Shown here: one piece after another, positions 38,341-47,672 of the stretch
Layout of the letters: each line of letters starts with the position of its first letter
Numbering within the stretch: position 1 is the first letter of the stretch
Assembly (NCBI RefSeq): GCF_000733775.1
Contig: NZ_JPOE01000002.1
Coordinates: 2,356,001 to 2,420,000, forward strand
DNA from: Thiomonas sp. FB-Cd
GTDB taxonomy: Bacteria; Pseudomonadota; Gammaproteobacteria; Burkholderiales; Burkholderiaceae_C
Direction of reading: 5' to 3'
Length of the DNA stretch: 64,000 nucleotides
Notes under the pieces: model-generated
What the model was told of the DNA's origin: nothing
The model's input: only the letters and a program-made list of their open reading frames with translations
Database searches by the model: none
Position numbers and translations under genes: made by a program

Positions 38341-38637
38341 ATGCAGACATCACCCCGAAAAACCACCCACCAAGTCGTGTATTTCGCCCAGAGTTTTCAC
38401 CGCGGCGAGCCCGACCAGCGCAGCATGGTGCTGGCCATCGGCTCCCAAGGCTATGTCGAAACCGCAGCGCGCGCGCACCGTGATTTGCATCCCGAGGACG
38501 GCGTTGCCGTCTATCGGGCACTCATGGACGAGCCCACACCGATGAGCTATCGCCTTGTGGACTACTTCAGTTCCGAGCTCGGCGAAGCCTGGCATGAGGG
38601 TTTCGCCCCGCACTACCAGCATGGATTGCTCGAGTGA
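38341..38637 (+). CDS. Hypothetical protein of the aio operon
   Basis: 98 residues, soluble, with no signal or membrane segment. Recognisable runs are VVYFAQSFHRGEPDQRSM and YRLVDYFSSELGEAWHEGFAP. I do not recognise the family. The start at 38341 follows a CGGAGA site. The stop overlaps the next gene's GTG start (GTGA), so it is co-translated with the second ArsR-type regulator and may work with it or with the oxidase. Confidence 0.65.
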   Translation: MQTSPRKTTHQVVYFAQSFHRGEPDQRSMVLAIGSQGYVETAARAHRDLHPEDGVAVYRALMDEPTPMSYRLVDYFSSELGEAWHEGFAPHYQHGLLE

Positions 38638-38975
38638 CGCACGCCCCGCAGATTTTTGCCAACACCCTCGCGACGACCGACCAGGCCCAAGAAGGTGACG
38701 CACTGGAGGCGGTGTTCCAGGAGGCCGCCGAACTCTTCGCAGCCCTCGCTTGCCCGACGCGGTTGCAGATCGTCTGCCAGTTGCGCCACGGCGACCAGAC
38801 CGTGCATGGACTGGTTGACTGCATTGACAGTTCCCAACCCAATATCTCGGGCCATCTGCGCCTGCTCAGACAGGCCGGCATCGTGCGCCGCGAGCGTAGC
38901 GGGCGACAGGTCACGTACCGCCTGAGCAGCACACTGGCCGACGCCTTGTGCGCAGCAGTCTGCATCGTCAACTGA
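38634..38975 (+). CDS. Second ArsR/SmtB-family regulator
   Basis: 113 residues with a GTG start coupled to the preceding stop. It is a clear paralogue of the aioF-like protein: [21 protein letters not shown] aligns with the other's [21 protein letters not shown], and the C-terminal CAAVC with CKIVC. The winged helix includes [20 protein letters not shown]. It also has extra cysteines (ACP, DCID). It probably responds to arsenite or redox and may share operators with its paralogue. Confidence 0.82.
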   Translation: MTHAPQIFANTLATTDQAQEGDALEAVFQEAAELFAALACPTRLQIVCQLRHGDQTVHGLVDCIDSSQPNISGHLRLLRQAGIVRRERSGRQVTYRLSSTLADALCAAVCIVN

Positions 38976-39016
38976 GATGCCGCACGCGCTGCATCCATCC
39001 CGCCCTCAGCCCCTGT

Positions 39017-40153
39017 ATGTCCGAGCGAACCATTCCCATCGTCGATCACCGCTACGCCTCCAGCGTGCCGGCCGTTCCCGCGCACTCCCACGCGCCCGGT
39101 GCGCTGCTGGCCGACAAGTTGGGCCGGCCGCTGCACGATCTGCGCATCTCCATCACCGATCGCTGCAATTTCCGCTGCACCTATTGCATGCCGAAAGAGG
39201 CGTTCGACGCGCATTACGAATTCCTGCGCCACGCCGATCTGCTGCGCTTCGAGGAAATCGAGCGCCTGGCGCGCGTGTTCGTCAGCTTGGGCGTGCGCAA
39301 ACTGCGCATCACCGGCGGTGAGCCGCTGCTGCGCAAGGGCGTGGAGGACCTGGTGGCCATGCTCGCCGCCATCCGCACGCCGGACGGCGAGCCGGTGGAA
39401 CTGACCATGACCACCAACGCCTCCATCCTCGCGCGCAAGGCCGAAGCACTGGCGCGGGCCGGTTTGCACCGCGTGACCGTGAGCCTGGACGCCATTGACG
39501 ACGCCGTCTTCCGCCGCATGAACGATATGGACTTCCCGCTGCAAACCGTGCTGGAAGGCATCGCCGCGGCGCAGGCCGCCGGACTGCGTCCGGTGAAGGT
39601 GAACATGGTGGTGCAGCGCGGTGTGAACGACGACCAGATTCTGCCCATGATCGAGCATTTCCGCGGCAGCGGCGTGGTGCTGCGCTTCATCGAATTCATG
39701 GACGTGGGCAACACCAACGGCTGGCGCATGGATCAGGTCCTGCCCTCGGCCGAGTTGCTGGCGCGCATTGCCCAGCGCCACCCGCTGCACGCGCTCGACC
39801 CCACCGTGCTGGGCGAAACCGCCGAGCGCTGGCTGCTGGACGACGGCAGCCTTGAAATTGGCGCCATCTCCAGCGTCACCCAGGCCTTTTGCCACGACTG
39901 CAACCGCGCCCGCTTGTCGATGGAAGGCAAGCTCTACCTTTGCCTCTTCGCCAGCCACGGCCACGACCTGCGCGCCCTGCTGCGCGGCGACGCGCAGCAG
40001 GGCATACAACAGGCGAGCGACGCCGACTTGCAGGCCGCCCTCGCCCAGGTCTGGAGCCGGCGTGACGATCGCTATTCCGAGTTGCGCGGGTTTGATGGCG
40101 CAGGCTTGCTGCAGGCCGTGCGCAAGCCCGAGATGTTTGCCATCGGAGGGTGA
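39017..40153 (+). CDS. moaA: GTP 3',8-cyclase (molybdenum cofactor biosynthesis)
   Basis: 378-residue radical SAM enzyme for the first step of molybdopterin synthesis. The N-terminal cluster is CNFRCTYC within [14 protein letters not shown]. The second cluster uses CHDC and a later cysteine in LYLCLF. The C-terminal Gly-Gly needed for activity is present (FAIGG). The start at 39017 ([13 protein letters not shown]) avoids overlap with the regulator. Together with moeA, moaD and moaE it lets the island make cofactor for AioA. Confidence 0.96.
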   Translation: MSERTIPIVDHRYASSVPAVPAHSHAPGALLADKLGRPLHDLRISITDRCNFRCTYCMPKEAFDAHYEFLRHADLLRFEEIERLARVFVSLGVRKLRITGGEPLLRKGVEDLVAMLAAIRTPDGEPVELTMTTNASILARKAEALARAGLHRVTVSLDAIDDAVFRRMNDMDFPLQTVLEGIAAAQAAGLRPVKVNMVVQRGVNDDQILPMIEHFRGSGVVLRFIEFMDVGNTNGWRMDQVLPSAELLARIAQRHPLHALDPTVLGETAERWLLDDGSLEIGAISSVTQAFCHDCNRARLSMEGKLYLCLFASHGHDLRALLRGDAQQGIQQASDADLQAALAQVWSRRDDRYSELRGFDGAGLLQAVRKPEMFAIGG

Positions 40154-40157
40154 GCGC

Positions 40158-41453
40158 ATGTCCGCAAGCCTGACGTTTCCTGATCTCGCCGCCGTCGTCT
40201 GTTGCGTCGGCAGCTACGACCCCGACGCCCTGCGCGTCGATCAGGTGCAGGACATCATCGCCTGTTTTGTACGCTCCGTGCGCACCGCCGAGCGCGTCGA
40301 TATTCGCGCCGCGCTCGGGCGCGTGCTCGCCGCAGACGTCATCGCTCCGTTCGACGTGCCCTCGCACGACAACGCCGGCATGGACGGCTACGCGCTGCGC
40401 GGCGCCGATCTGGCGGCCGGCGGCGCGGCGGCGCCCACAGTTGTCGGCAAAGGTTTGGCCGGCCATGCCTACACCGGCGCCGTGCCGAGCGGCGCCTGCG
40501 TGCGCATCATGACCGGCGCCGTCATGCCCGAAGGCTGCGACACCGTCGTGCCGCAGGAATTCGTGCGCTTGGAAGGCGACGTCGTGCACATCCCTGCAGG
40601 CGTGCTCAAGCCAGGCGACAACGCCCGCCAGCGTGGTGAAGACCTGCGCGCCGGTCAACCCGCACTGGCTGTGGGCAAGCTGCTGCGCCCGGCCGATATC
40701 GGGCTGGTTGCATCGCTCGGCTTACCTGAAGTAATGGTGTGGCGCAAGCTGCGCGTGGCCTTCATGTCCACTGGGGATGAACTGCGCAGCCTGGGCGAGC
40801 CACCCGCGCAAGGCAGCGTGTACGACAGCAATCGCTACACCCTCTGGGCCATGCTCACGCGCCTGGGCTGCGACGTGCTCGACCTCGGCGTGGTGCGCGA
40901 CGATCCCGCGCTGCTCGAAGCCGCGCTGCGCCAGGTTTGCGAAAACGCCGACGCCGTCATCACCTCCGGCGGTGTGTCGGTAGGCGAAGCCGACCATTTG
41001 CGCGCCGTCATGGCCAAACTCGGCGACGTAGCCTTCTGGCGCATCGCGATGCGCCCGGGACGTCCAATGGCTTTCGGCCGCATCGCCAGCGGGGTGCACA
41101 CAGCGGTGCTGTTCGGCCTGCCGGGCAACCCGGTGGCGGTCATGGTGACCTTTTACGCCTTCGTGCGCGAGGCGCTGCTGCGCATGATGGGCGCTAGCCC
41201 CAAGCCGCAGCCACTGCTGCCGGTGCGCGCACTGCATGCGATCCGCAAGCGCCCGGGCCGCACCGAATACCAACGCGCCGTGCTCGAGGCCCAAGCGGAC
41301 GGCGGCTGGGGAGCACGCACCACTGGCGATCAGGGCTCTGGCATCCTACGCTCGATGAGCGCGGCACACGGCCTGCTGGTGCTGCCCCACGACCAGGGTG
41401 GCATCGACGCCGGGAAGATGGTCGATTTCCTGCCGTTCGAAGGGCTGGTGTGA
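40158..41453 (+). CDS. moeA: Molybdopterin molybdenumtransferase
   Basis: 431 residues. MoeA inserts molybdate into adenylylated molybdopterin. Visible motifs are the N-terminal DVPSHDNAGMDGYALRG, GDELRSLGEPPAQGSVYDSN, ITSGGVSVGEADHL and FGLPGNPVAVM. Length fits the family. The start lies 4 bases after the moaA stop, with GGAGGG overlapping the moaA end. Part of the cofactor cluster that serves the arsenite oxidase. Confidence 0.96.
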   Translation: MSASLTFPDLAAVVCCVGSYDPDALRVDQVQDIIACFVRSVRTAERVDIRAALGRVLAADVIAPFDVPSHDNAGMDGYALRGADLAAGGAAAPTVVGKGLAGHAYTGAVPSGACVRIMTGAVMPEGCDTVVPQEFVRLEGDVVHIPAGVLKPGDNARQRGEDLRAGQPALAVGKLLRPADIGLVASLGLPEVMVWRKLRVAFMSTGDELRSLGEPPAQGSVYDSNRYTLWAMLTRLGCDVLDLGVVRDDPALLEAALRQVCENADAVITSGGVSVGEADHLRAVMAKLGDVAFWRIAMRPGRPMAFGRIASGVHTAVLFGLPGNPVAVMVTFYAFVREALLRMMGASPKPQPLLPVRALHAIRKRPGRTEYQRAVLEAQADGGWGARTTGDQGSGILRSMSAAHGLLVLPHDQGGIDAGKMVDFLPFEGLV

Positions 41454-41589
41454 TGCGAATCTTGCAAACGCGTCGCGGCCAGCGTCTCGTGGAATCGGTG
41501 TCCGTTTGGCTGTGGGCGAGACAAGAGGGTTTCCCGCGGACAAGATCGCGCGTCGAGCGTGTCCTGGGGCAAACATGCGGAGGCGACGG

Positions 41590-42084
41590 ATGAAACCGAC
41601 CCACCAGGAACAGCTTGCACTCGAGGTGATGTTGGCTCTGGCCAGGGCGCGCAGTGGGTCCACCAGCGTGCGGGATCTCGGAGCGGCGCTGCAGATGGCC
41701 CCGTCCACCCTGAAAACCTTGTTCGAGCGCTTGATGGACGCAGGACTGCTGCGCTGCAAGTCCGCCCCTGATGATTGTTATGGGCTGGCACGCGCGCCAC
41801 GTTGGATCACCGCGGCGGATATCGTCCTGGCGAGCCAACAAGGGCCTGGTGAGGCCGCCCATGGCCGGCTGATCGGAGCGCGGAACCGGGCCAGCCTGGA
41901 GGCCACCGCCTTGCGGGCACTCGAGACGGCCTTGAATCGCTGCAGCCTGGAGTTTTTACAAGCGATCACGCTGCAGGATCTTGCTCGGGGTGCGCCATGT
42001 TGCGGGAAGACGCGTTCCCATGCGCTGCAGGCTGTGCCAAGGCATCGCCGCTTTGTCGCAAGCCAACCCGGAGCGCGAACGTGA
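41590..42084 (+). CDS. Rrf2-like winged-helix regulator
   Basis: 164 residues. The N-terminal 65 residues form a winged helix (EQLALEVMLALARARSGSTSVRDLG, then MAPSTLKTLFERLMDAGLL) resembling Rrf2/IscR proteins. The three clustered cysteines of iron-sulfur Rrf2 members are not seen; only a late CC occurs. An ATG at 41575 is an alternative start. The stop shares a base with the next ATG (TGATG), coupling it to the FNR-like gene. It may control cofactor or aio genes; this is inference. Confidence 0.6.
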   Translation: MKPTHQEQLALEVMLALARARSGSTSVRDLGAALQMAPSTLKTLFERLMDAGLLRCKSAPDDCYGLARAPRWITAADIVLASQQGPGEAAHGRLIGARNRASLEATALRALETALNRCSLEFLQAITLQDLARGAPCCGKTRSHALQAVPRHRRFVASQPGART

Positions 42085-42977
42085 TGAGCCGACAGCACGA
42101 GAGTGAGGGCGTACGCAAGGGTTGCGCCCAATGCCACCAATGCGCAATACGCGCACAGTGCATCTTCAAGCATTGGCCCCTGGAGGAGCTGAACGCTGTT
42201 GCCGAGAATATTGACGACGTGCAATACGGCCCACGGCAAGTACTCTACGAGCCTGGGAAGCGCGGCGACCATGTTTACGTGATCCGCACCGATCTCGTCA
42301 CGCTGGCTTGCATCGAACCCGACGGCCAGCGCCGGATCTCCCGGGTCGCCAAACGCGGGGACGTGATCGGACTGGAGAGTCTGGTCACCCAGCCCTTTCT
42401 GCATCGGGCTTCGTCCGTCAAAACCGTGCGGGTCTGCCGCATCCCCATCACACGGCTCCAGGACAAGGACGCAGGGCGGTGCGATGGGGGTCTGGACATG
42501 ATGGAGCGTTGGCATCGCGCCCTGCAGCAGGCGGACGACTGGTCCTGCCTCTACGGGGGGCAGCGCCCCGTTGTGCCCCGGATGGCGCAATTGATCTTGG
42601 CGCTGACGGATCCGCCGTGGAGCGAGACGCTGTTGCTGCCCAAGCTGGACGATCTGGCTGCCCTGCTCGGCGTGGCGATGGAGTCGGCCAGCAGAGCCTT
42701 GTCTCAACTCAGGCAGCGCGGTTGGCTTGTGCGGCTGGGGCACGGCCGCTACGCCATCGAACGCGATGCGCTGGATGCCTATGTGCAGGTCCGAAAGCCG
42801 CTTTCGGCCCGGCAGCGCCGCGCGGGTATTGCGTCTGGCGCCAAGAGGCCGCAAGCTGAAGCGGGCTCTACTCCGGCCACGCAGGCATCATCCCTGCCCA
42901 CCGTTCCTCACCGCCGGTCCGGCGGTCAATTTGTCGGCATGGATCATGCACCCGTGCAGAACCGGCATCTGCCTTGA
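42084..42977 (+). CDS. Crp/Fnr-family regulator with an N-terminal cysteine cluster
   Basis: 297 residues. The N-terminus has CAQCHQCAIRAQC, followed by a cyclic-nucleotide-binding-like beta barrel (GPRQVLYEPGKRGDHVYVI) and another cysteine in VRVCRI, together resembling the 4Fe-4S ligands of FNR. The C-terminal helix-turn-helix is LAALLGVAMESASRALSQLR. The 50-residue tail is low complexity. It probably senses oxygen or redox. An FNR-like box lies in the island at 48409-48422. Translationally coupled to the Rrf2-like gene. Confidence 0.82.
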   Translation: MSRQHESEGVRKGCAQCHQCAIRAQCIFKHWPLEELNAVAENIDDVQYGPRQVLYEPGKRGDHVYVIRTDLVTLACIEPDGQRRISRVAKRGDVIGLESLVTQPFLHRASSVKTVRVCRIPITRLQDKDAGRCDGGLDMMERWHRALQQADDWSCLYGGQRPVVPRMAQLILALTDPPWSETLLLPKLDDLAALLGVAMESASRALSQLRQRGWLVRLGHGRYAIERDALDAYVQVRKPLSARQRRAGIASGAKRPQAEAGSTPATQASSLPTVPHRRSGGQFVGMDHAPVQNRHLP

Positions 42978-42999
42978 TTTCCTTATCCTGGAGGTTCCC

Positions 43000-43257
43000 A
43001 TGAACATCACGGTTCGATACTTTGCCCATGTGCGCGAGTGCCTCGGCACGGGCCGGGAAGACCATGAACTGCCGGAGCAGATTCGCACCCTGGGTGAGAT
43101 GCGCGCCTGGCTGATGACACGCAGTGAGCGCCACGCAGAGGCGCTGGATTCCGCGCGGCCCTTGCGCATGGCCTGCAACCAGACGATGGGGGATACTCAG
43201 ACCGAGCTGCAGGCCGGATGCGAAGTGGCATTTTTCCCGCCGGTCACCGGGGGGTGA
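43000..43257 (+). CDS. moaD: Molybdopterin synthase small subunit
   Basis: 85 residues with the ubiquitin-like fold and the C-terminal Gly-Gly (PPVTGG) that carries the thiocarboxylate sulfur for molybdopterin. Starts ITVRYFAHVREC, typical for MoaD. A GGAGG site precedes the ATG at 43000. moaE follows 4 bases after the stop, so the two synthase subunits are made together. Confidence 0.94.
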   Translation: MNITVRYFAHVRECLGTGREDHELPEQIRTLGEMRAWLMTRSERHAEALDSARPLRMACNQTMGDTQTELQAGCEVAFFPPVTGG

Positions 43258-43261
43258 GGCC

Positions 43262-43813
43262 GTGAACACCCTTCGCATCCAGTCTGAAGTCTTCGATGCC
43301 GGCGCTGAGCTGCGCGCATTGCGCGAGACCCGACGCGACATCGGCGCGGTGGTCTGCTTCGAGGGCGTGTGCCGCGACAGTCATCCGGAACAGGGTGCAG
43401 CGTCGGCCGACGTGCAGGCGATGGAACTCGAGCACTATCCGGGAATGACCGAGCAATCCATCGCGGCGATGGTGGCCGAGGCGCAAAGCCGCTGGTCCTT
43501 GCTCGGCGTCACCGTGATCCATCGCGTCGGCCGTTTGTTGCCTGGGGACCCGATCGTCCTCGTGCTGGTGGCCAGCGTGCATCGCGCTGCGGCATTTTGC
43601 GCCGGGGAATTCTTGATGGACTATGTCAAAACGCAAGCCCCGTTCTGGAAAAAGGAAACCACAACGCTGGGCCCGGCTTGGGTCGATGCCCGCGAAAGCG
43701 ATGACACGGCACTGCAACGCTGGGGGATCGACGCGCGGAATGCATCGACAGGTCACCGTGCCAATGCGCAAAATATCGAGCAGGGCGCAGCGCCTGGATC
43801 ACGACATGAGTGA
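43262..43813 (+). CDS. moaE: Molybdopterin synthase catalytic subunit
   Basis: 183 residues with a GTG start at 43262. Family motifs: GAVVCFEGVCRD, MELEHYPGMTEQ, VIHRVGRLLPGD and the catalytic-lysine region PFWKKETT. The C-terminal 30 residues extend beyond the usual MoaE and look low complexity. Converts precursor Z to molybdopterin with MoaD. Confidence 0.95.
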   Translation: MNTLRIQSEVFDAGAELRALRETRRDIGAVVCFEGVCRDSHPEQGAASADVQAMELEHYPGMTEQSIAAMVAEAQSRWSLLGVTVIHRVGRLLPGDPIVLVLVASVHRAAAFCAGEFLMDYVKTQAPFWKKETTTLGPAWVDARESDDTALQRWGIDARNASTGHRANAQNIEQGAAPGSRHE

Positions 43814-43853
43814 CGCAAATGGCCCTCGATCTTGTCCTGAAGCGTCGTGAAAG

Positions 43854-44012
43854 ATGTTTGACCGGTTTCCGATGCGATCGGCCCTGAGCATTCTTCGACT
43901 CGATCCGTCTCGCCAAGCTACGGGATCGACCCGATTGTCGATTGGGCCGAGAAACCAGCCGAGCGATGATGGCCCGGCAGCTTGGAACGTCGAAACACCG
44001 GGGGGCGTGTGA
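43854..44012 (+). CDS. Small hypothetical ORF
   Basis: A 52-codon frame starting MFDRFPMRSALSILRLDPSR. It has no recognised family. The stop shares one base with the next ATG (TGATG), which hints at coupling, but base composition alone does not prove coding. Confidence 0.3.
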   Translation: MFDRFPMRSALSILRLDPSRQATGSTRLSIGPRNQPSDDGPAAWNVETPGGV

Positions 44013-44212
44013 TGTGCAGGAAGAAGCGCAGCGATATCGACGAAACATTGGATCGCGCTCTTCGGCGCAGCACTTGGTCGCCCGACCACCCGGAAGCCGT
44101 TGATCCCGACCATTCGGGAGGGCGTCACCGGTGGGCCCGATGGGCGCATGGCCTGATGCGCTGGCTCCGTACCCGGCATGCTTCCAGCGGCCGTGTTGCA
44201 AGCCGAAAATGA
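44012..44212 (+). CDS. Small basic hypothetical protein
   Basis: 66 residues, rich in Arg and Trp (SDIDETLDRALRRSTWSP near the start, RWARWAHGLMRWLRTRHA later). No family recognised. It could be a short helical protein that binds membrane or nucleic acid, or a spurious frame. It lies between moaE and a metallo-beta-lactamase-fold gene. Confidence 0.35.
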   Translation: MCRKKRSDIDETLDRALRRSTWSPDHPEAVDPDHSGGRHRWARWAHGLMRWLRTRHASSGRVASRK

Positions 44213-44288
44213 AATGCACCCATTCGCCCGCCTTGCCATTCCAATGATGAAGGACGCGCAGCCTCCCGTTCTCCACTCGCGGTGATCC

Positions 44289-45089
44289 ATGTCCATCGAA
44301 CTCTACAAAGATCCGAACCACGCCTGCGTGATGTTCACCGACCTCGTGCCCGAAGAGGCCGAGGCGGTGCAGGCCAACCAGTTCCTGATCGTCGACCATG
44401 GTGAGGGCGTCATTCTCGACCCCGGCGGCAACATGACGTACAACGAGCTGAGCCTGGCCATGCGCAAGACCATCGCGCCGCACAAGCTCGACTACATCCT
44501 GGCCTCGCACGCCGACCCCGACATCATCGCCTCGCTGGACCGCTGGATGACCTCGACCCAGGCCAAGCTGGTCATCTCCAGGCTGTGGGCGCGCTTCGCG
44601 CCGCATTTCTGCAAGCTCGGCAAGACGGACGACCGCGTCATCGCCGTTCCCGACGAGGGCGGACGGCTGCGCTTCGGTCGTACCGAACTCTGGCTGCTGC
44701 CAGCGCATTTCATGCATGCCGAAGGCAATTTCCAGTTCTACGATCCGGTGAGCAAGATCCTATTCTCGGGCGACCTGGGCGTATCGCTCGTCAGCGGGGA
44801 GAAAGCTTCGCACTTCCTGGAAAGTCTGACCCCCATGCCGCCGGGCATGGAAGCCTTCCACCGCCGCTATATGGTGAGCAACAAGATTCTGAAGCTGTGG
44901 GTGCGTATGGTGCGCGAACTCGACATCGGCATGATCGTGCCGCAGCACGGCGCGCCGATGAAGGGAGCCGCGATCGTCCAGTTGCTGGACTGGCTGGACG
45001 AACTGGCTTGCGGCATCGACCTGATGAGTGCCGCTCACTACCAGATTCCTAAACTGGAATTGAGCCCCTTGATTCGTCTGGGTTCATAG
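44289..45089 (+). CDS. Metallo-beta-lactamase-fold (ODP/flavodiiron-like) protein
   Basis: 266 residues of the oxygen-binding diiron domain type found in flavodiiron proteins, but without a flavodoxin domain. Candidate metal ligands: HADPD in LASHADPDI, a later AHFMHAEGN, the Asp in LFSGDLGVS and the His in VPQHGAPM. These proteins reduce oxygen or nitric oxide or sense them; this stand-alone form may act with MCP signalling or redox control. It has its own start behind CGGTGATCC; no obvious operon partner. Confidence 0.78.
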   Translation: MSIELYKDPNHACVMFTDLVPEEAEAVQANQFLIVDHGEGVILDPGGNMTYNELSLAMRKTIAPHKLDYILASHADPDIIASLDRWMTSTQAKLVISRLWARFAPHFCKLGKTDDRVIAVPDEGGRLRFGRTELWLLPAHFMHAEGNFQFYDPVSKILFSGDLGVSLVSGEKASHFLESLTPMPPGMEAFHRRYMVSNKILKLWVRMVRELDIGMIVPQHGAPMKGAAIVQLLDWLDELACGIDLMSAAHYQIPKLELSPLIRLGS

Positions 45090-45245
45090 GCAAAATCAGA
45101 GAGCGAAGACGTCGAACTTGGGTGCACACATTCCTCGACGCGTTGGCCTATCACGGGAGGTCATTGCACCATCGACCTCGCTAACAGCCCCTCTGAGCCA
45201 TTTCATCGTCGCGGGATCTGCAGGACAGCAAACTGGCGTTCTGGC

Positions 45246-45368
45246 ATGCACGCGTACATGGGGGAGGGGCAGGATGCCGCGAGCAAGGAACTGACACGGC
45301 TGTTGGTTGAACAGGTGGGTTTTGAGGCAGTCGATGGAGGTCGAGGACCCACTCAAGGATCCGACTGA
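45246..45368 (+). pseudogene. Possible C-terminal fragment of an NADP/F420-type oxidoreductase
   Basis: A 40-codon piece (AYMGEGQDAASKELTRLL, then VEQVGFEAVDGG) resembles the end of the NADPH-dependent F420-reductase-like family, where a GDD-AAK-LxxLGFEPVDAG segment is typical. No upstream remainder is visible. The surrounding 45090-45413 otherwise holds no gene. Confidence 0.35.
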
Positions 45369-45413
45369 TCCAGTCTTGAGCTTCATTGGGCTCATTGCTG
45401 AGCGGGTCATTCC

Positions 45414-46679
45414 TCAGGCATGTTCACCAGCAATCTGCTTGGAATGGGTCGTCGTTTGACGACCAATGTCGCTGCCCAGGATATGGAGCTTTTCCAGAAC
45501 GTCTGCTTGAGCGTCCAACAGCGTGGTCGACAATCGGATCACCTCGGCGCGGTGATTGCTTTGGGCCGATTGCAAGATCTGGCGCGCTACGGTATGGAGC
45601 TGGGCATGGATGGGCTCGATTGCGCGGAAGGCCGCGAGATCTCCGAACGTCGCCTTGCCTTGCGCGTCATACCATTGACCAAACGCACACTGGTGATGAT
45701 TGGACACGTCCTCTGTTGGCATGGTGGACGGGCTCCGATCGGCTTCGGCCAGAATCTTGACAACGAAGTTTTTGTGATCATCCTCCGCAGCCTTGAGCAG
45801 CATTTGCGTGGCGAGCCTTTGCATGTCTCGGACCTGACCCTGCAACTTGGACACGATGACATCAACGGCCGCCAGCTCCTTCCTGGACTGGCTGCTGGCG
45901 CTTCCGATGCGGTGTACCTGCCCGGCCATGGTTTCGGTGTTGGTTTCAATGCGGACGGTGGCATCCTGCACCTGGCGCGCGAGGTTGCGAACCTCATCAG
46001 CCACCACTGCAAAGCCGCGTCCGGCCTCGCCGGCGCGTGCTGCCTCGATAGCGGCGTTCAATGCCAGCAGATTGGTCTGATAGGAAATTTTGCGAATATC
46101 GTGAACCAAAAGAGCGATGGACTTCATCTGGTCGTTCAGCTCGGTGACCGAGCGCTCGTTGTCCATCATCACCGCATCCACCTTGCGGATGGCTTGGTCG
46201 ACCGCTTGCATCGACTCACCAACTTCCGACTCGGCACGGGAGAGCGCTCCCAAGGTTGCCTTGAGTCGCTCGTTGAGCTGCACGGCTTCACGTCGGGCAG
46301 AGATATTGCGCAAACTGGCATGCAGGCAGCAGACTTGGCTCTGCGGGTCGCGAACGACCGCAATCACGACGGAAAACAGGAAAGTCCCGATTTCCACTTG
46401 CTGGCGAAGAGCGTCACGAGTTCCGCTGGCCACGTCCCGCAAGGCCATGCGCATCTCATCTCCCCTGCCGCAGATCGGCCACAAAGGGGCGCCGATGACC
46501 TGACGCGGTTCAATCCCACCGAGTGCGGGTTTGAACATGTCGGCGAAACGCTCGAATGTGCTTTGCGCCGTGGGATTGGCATAGAAAATGGGAAAGTCCC
46601 CTTCGGCATCGGCCAGAAGATCCAGCGTTTCCAGGCTCTGCAAGGCTTGTTCGAGAAAATGGCGTGTGGTGTGATCCAT
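45414..46679 (-). CDS. Soluble methyl-accepting chemotaxis protein with PAS and CZB domains
   Basis: 421 residues from ATG 46679 with no membrane segment, so a cytoplasmic receptor. An N-terminal PAS-like region (residues 1-130) is followed by the signalling hairpin, with the conserved tip [20 protein letters not shown]. The C-terminal chemoreceptor zinc-binding (CZB) domain shows [10 protein letters not shown] and later [13 protein letters not shown] domains bind zinc and respond to metal or oxidant stress. It lies in the arsenic island behind a small operon with a cytochrome, so it may link motility to arsenite or redox state. Confidence 0.88.
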   Translation of the reverse strand: MDHTTRHFLEQALQSLETLDLLADAEGDFPIFYANPTAQSTFERFADMFKPALGGIEPRQVIGAPLWPICGRGDEMRMALRDVASGTRDALRQQVEIGTFLFSVVIAVVRDPQSQVCCLHASLRNISARREAVQLNERLKATLGALSRAESEVGESMQAVDQAIRKVDAVMMDNERSVTELNDQMKSIALLVHDIRKISYQTNLLALNAAIEAARAGEAGRGFAVVADEVRNLARQVQDATVRIETNTETMAGQVHRIGSASSQSRKELAAVDVIVSKLQGQVRDMQRLATQMLLKAAEDDHKNFVVKILAEADRSPSTMPTEDVSNHHQCAFGQWYDAQGKATFGDLAAFRAIEPIHAQLHTVARQILQSAQSNHRAEVIRLSTTLLDAQADVLEKLHILGSDIGRQTTTHSKQIAGEHA

Positions 46680-46707
46680 GACAAAGATTTCGGGGGCAGT
46701 GGTCGAA

Positions 46708-47079
46708 TCAATCGGGGACGATATTCTCGGCCGTCGATCGGCCCACCCACCCCGCCGTCTCTCGGTGTCCGGTGGCCGCAGCGGTCGCACGCGCAAGATC
46801 GCGCAGTCTGTCCAGACTCGCCAGAAACCTCATCCACACATCATGGTGACAGCCCCCTGAGTTGGCATGTAGGCCTCTCAACATGTCTGCCTGCTGTCTG
46901 AGTTCGCTGACGGCTTCAATCAGGGGCAAGGTGTCGATCTCGCAGCCTAGAGAGGCATGCCGGATGTACTCGCTGACGGTCAGGCTGTGAGACGAGGCGA
47001 GATTGATCAGTCTCTGGTGATCGGAGGCTTCCAGTTGGATCGTAAATCGGCGTGGTCGCCGCACATCACCTCGAGACAC
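46708..47079 (-). CDS. Ribbon-helix-helix (MobC/CopG-like) DNA-binding protein
   Basis: 123 residues with a GTG start that overlaps the cytochrome gene's end by 14 bases. The N-terminal [19 protein letters not shown] and [13 protein letters not shown] form a ribbon-helix-helix like those of MobC relaxation proteins and CopG repressors. The rest is helical ([16 protein letters not shown]). It could regulate the adjacent chemoreceptor operon or be a leftover of mobilisation functions. The next gene, the chemoreceptor, starts 28 bases downstream. Confidence 0.6.
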   Translation of the reverse strand: MSRGDVRRPRRFTIQLEASDHQRLINLASSHSLTVSEYIRHASLGCEIDTLPLIEAVSELRQQADMLRGLHANSGGCHHDVWMRFLASLDRLRDLARATAAATGHRETAGWVGRSTAENIVPD

Positions 47080-47644
47080 GATTGTTCTTGTACCTGTCCT
47101 CTGGCTTGCCCGTCAGATTCTTGGAGGGTCGATTTTGTGGCGGAGCCAACGACGCAAGCATGAAGTCCACGGCAGCCTTCACATCGGCGTCGCTGGCATG
47201 GGATCCGCCGCGTGGCGGCATCACGCCCGCACTGCCGGAGTAGCCGTGGATGGCGTGCTCATCAAGAACATCGATACCCTTGGCGAGATGCGGTTGCCAA
47301 CTCCATGCGTCCCCAAGCTTGGGAGCGCCGGAGTGCTGGGCAAATTGGATGGCCTGTTGCAAAGACGTCAATTTCGAATCGACCCATGGCCGATCCGACG
47401 CCACGGGGCCGTGGCAGGCGCTACACACCTGTTTGTACAAAGCCGCGCCGCGCGCAAGGACCTTTTCGCTCGCGTTGACATGAATCGTGACCGACGCTGT
47501 ACTCGCCGACTTGGAGGGGACTTGGGTCGCCGGTTCCCCTGCCGCAGATGCCTGCATCAGAGCGAGCAGGGAAACGGCAGCCACAGCAAACGAAGACGAA
47601 AAACAAACTCTCATCCTGAAGACATCGCGCAATGATGGACTCAT
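47066..47644 (-). CDS. Periplasmic c-type cytochrome (c5-like)
   Basis: About 192 residues with a signal peptide (AVAAVSLLALMQASAAG), haem motif CSACHG after GAALYKQV, and a methionine ligand candidate in GVMPPRGG. The C-terminal DADVKAAVDFMLASL is typical of class I cytochromes of the c5/c4 type. The start at 47644 is chosen, with 47614 as an alternative. It may pass electrons to a terminal oxidase during arsenite oxidation. Confidence 0.85.
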   Translation of the reverse strand: MSPSLRDVFRMRVCFSSSFAVAAVSLLALMQASAAGEPATQVPSKSASTASVTIHVNASEKVLARGAALYKQVCSACHGPVASDRPWVDSKLTSLQQAIQFAQHSGAPKLGDAWSWQPHLAKGIDVLDEHAIHGYSGSAGVMPPRGGSHASDADVKAAVDFMLASLAPPQNRPSKNLTGKPEDRYKNNRVSR

Positions 47645-47672
47645 TGGGTTTGCAGACGGTTTTGCCGTGATC

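Noticed and set aside
38567..40159. 530-residue minus-strand open frame
   Set aside because: Shadow of moaA and the second ArsR-type gene; composition is His/Ala/Gln-rich without motifs.
45420..46901. 493-residue plus-strand open frame
   Set aside because: Shadow of the chemoreceptor gene, which has clear signalling-tip and CZB motifs.
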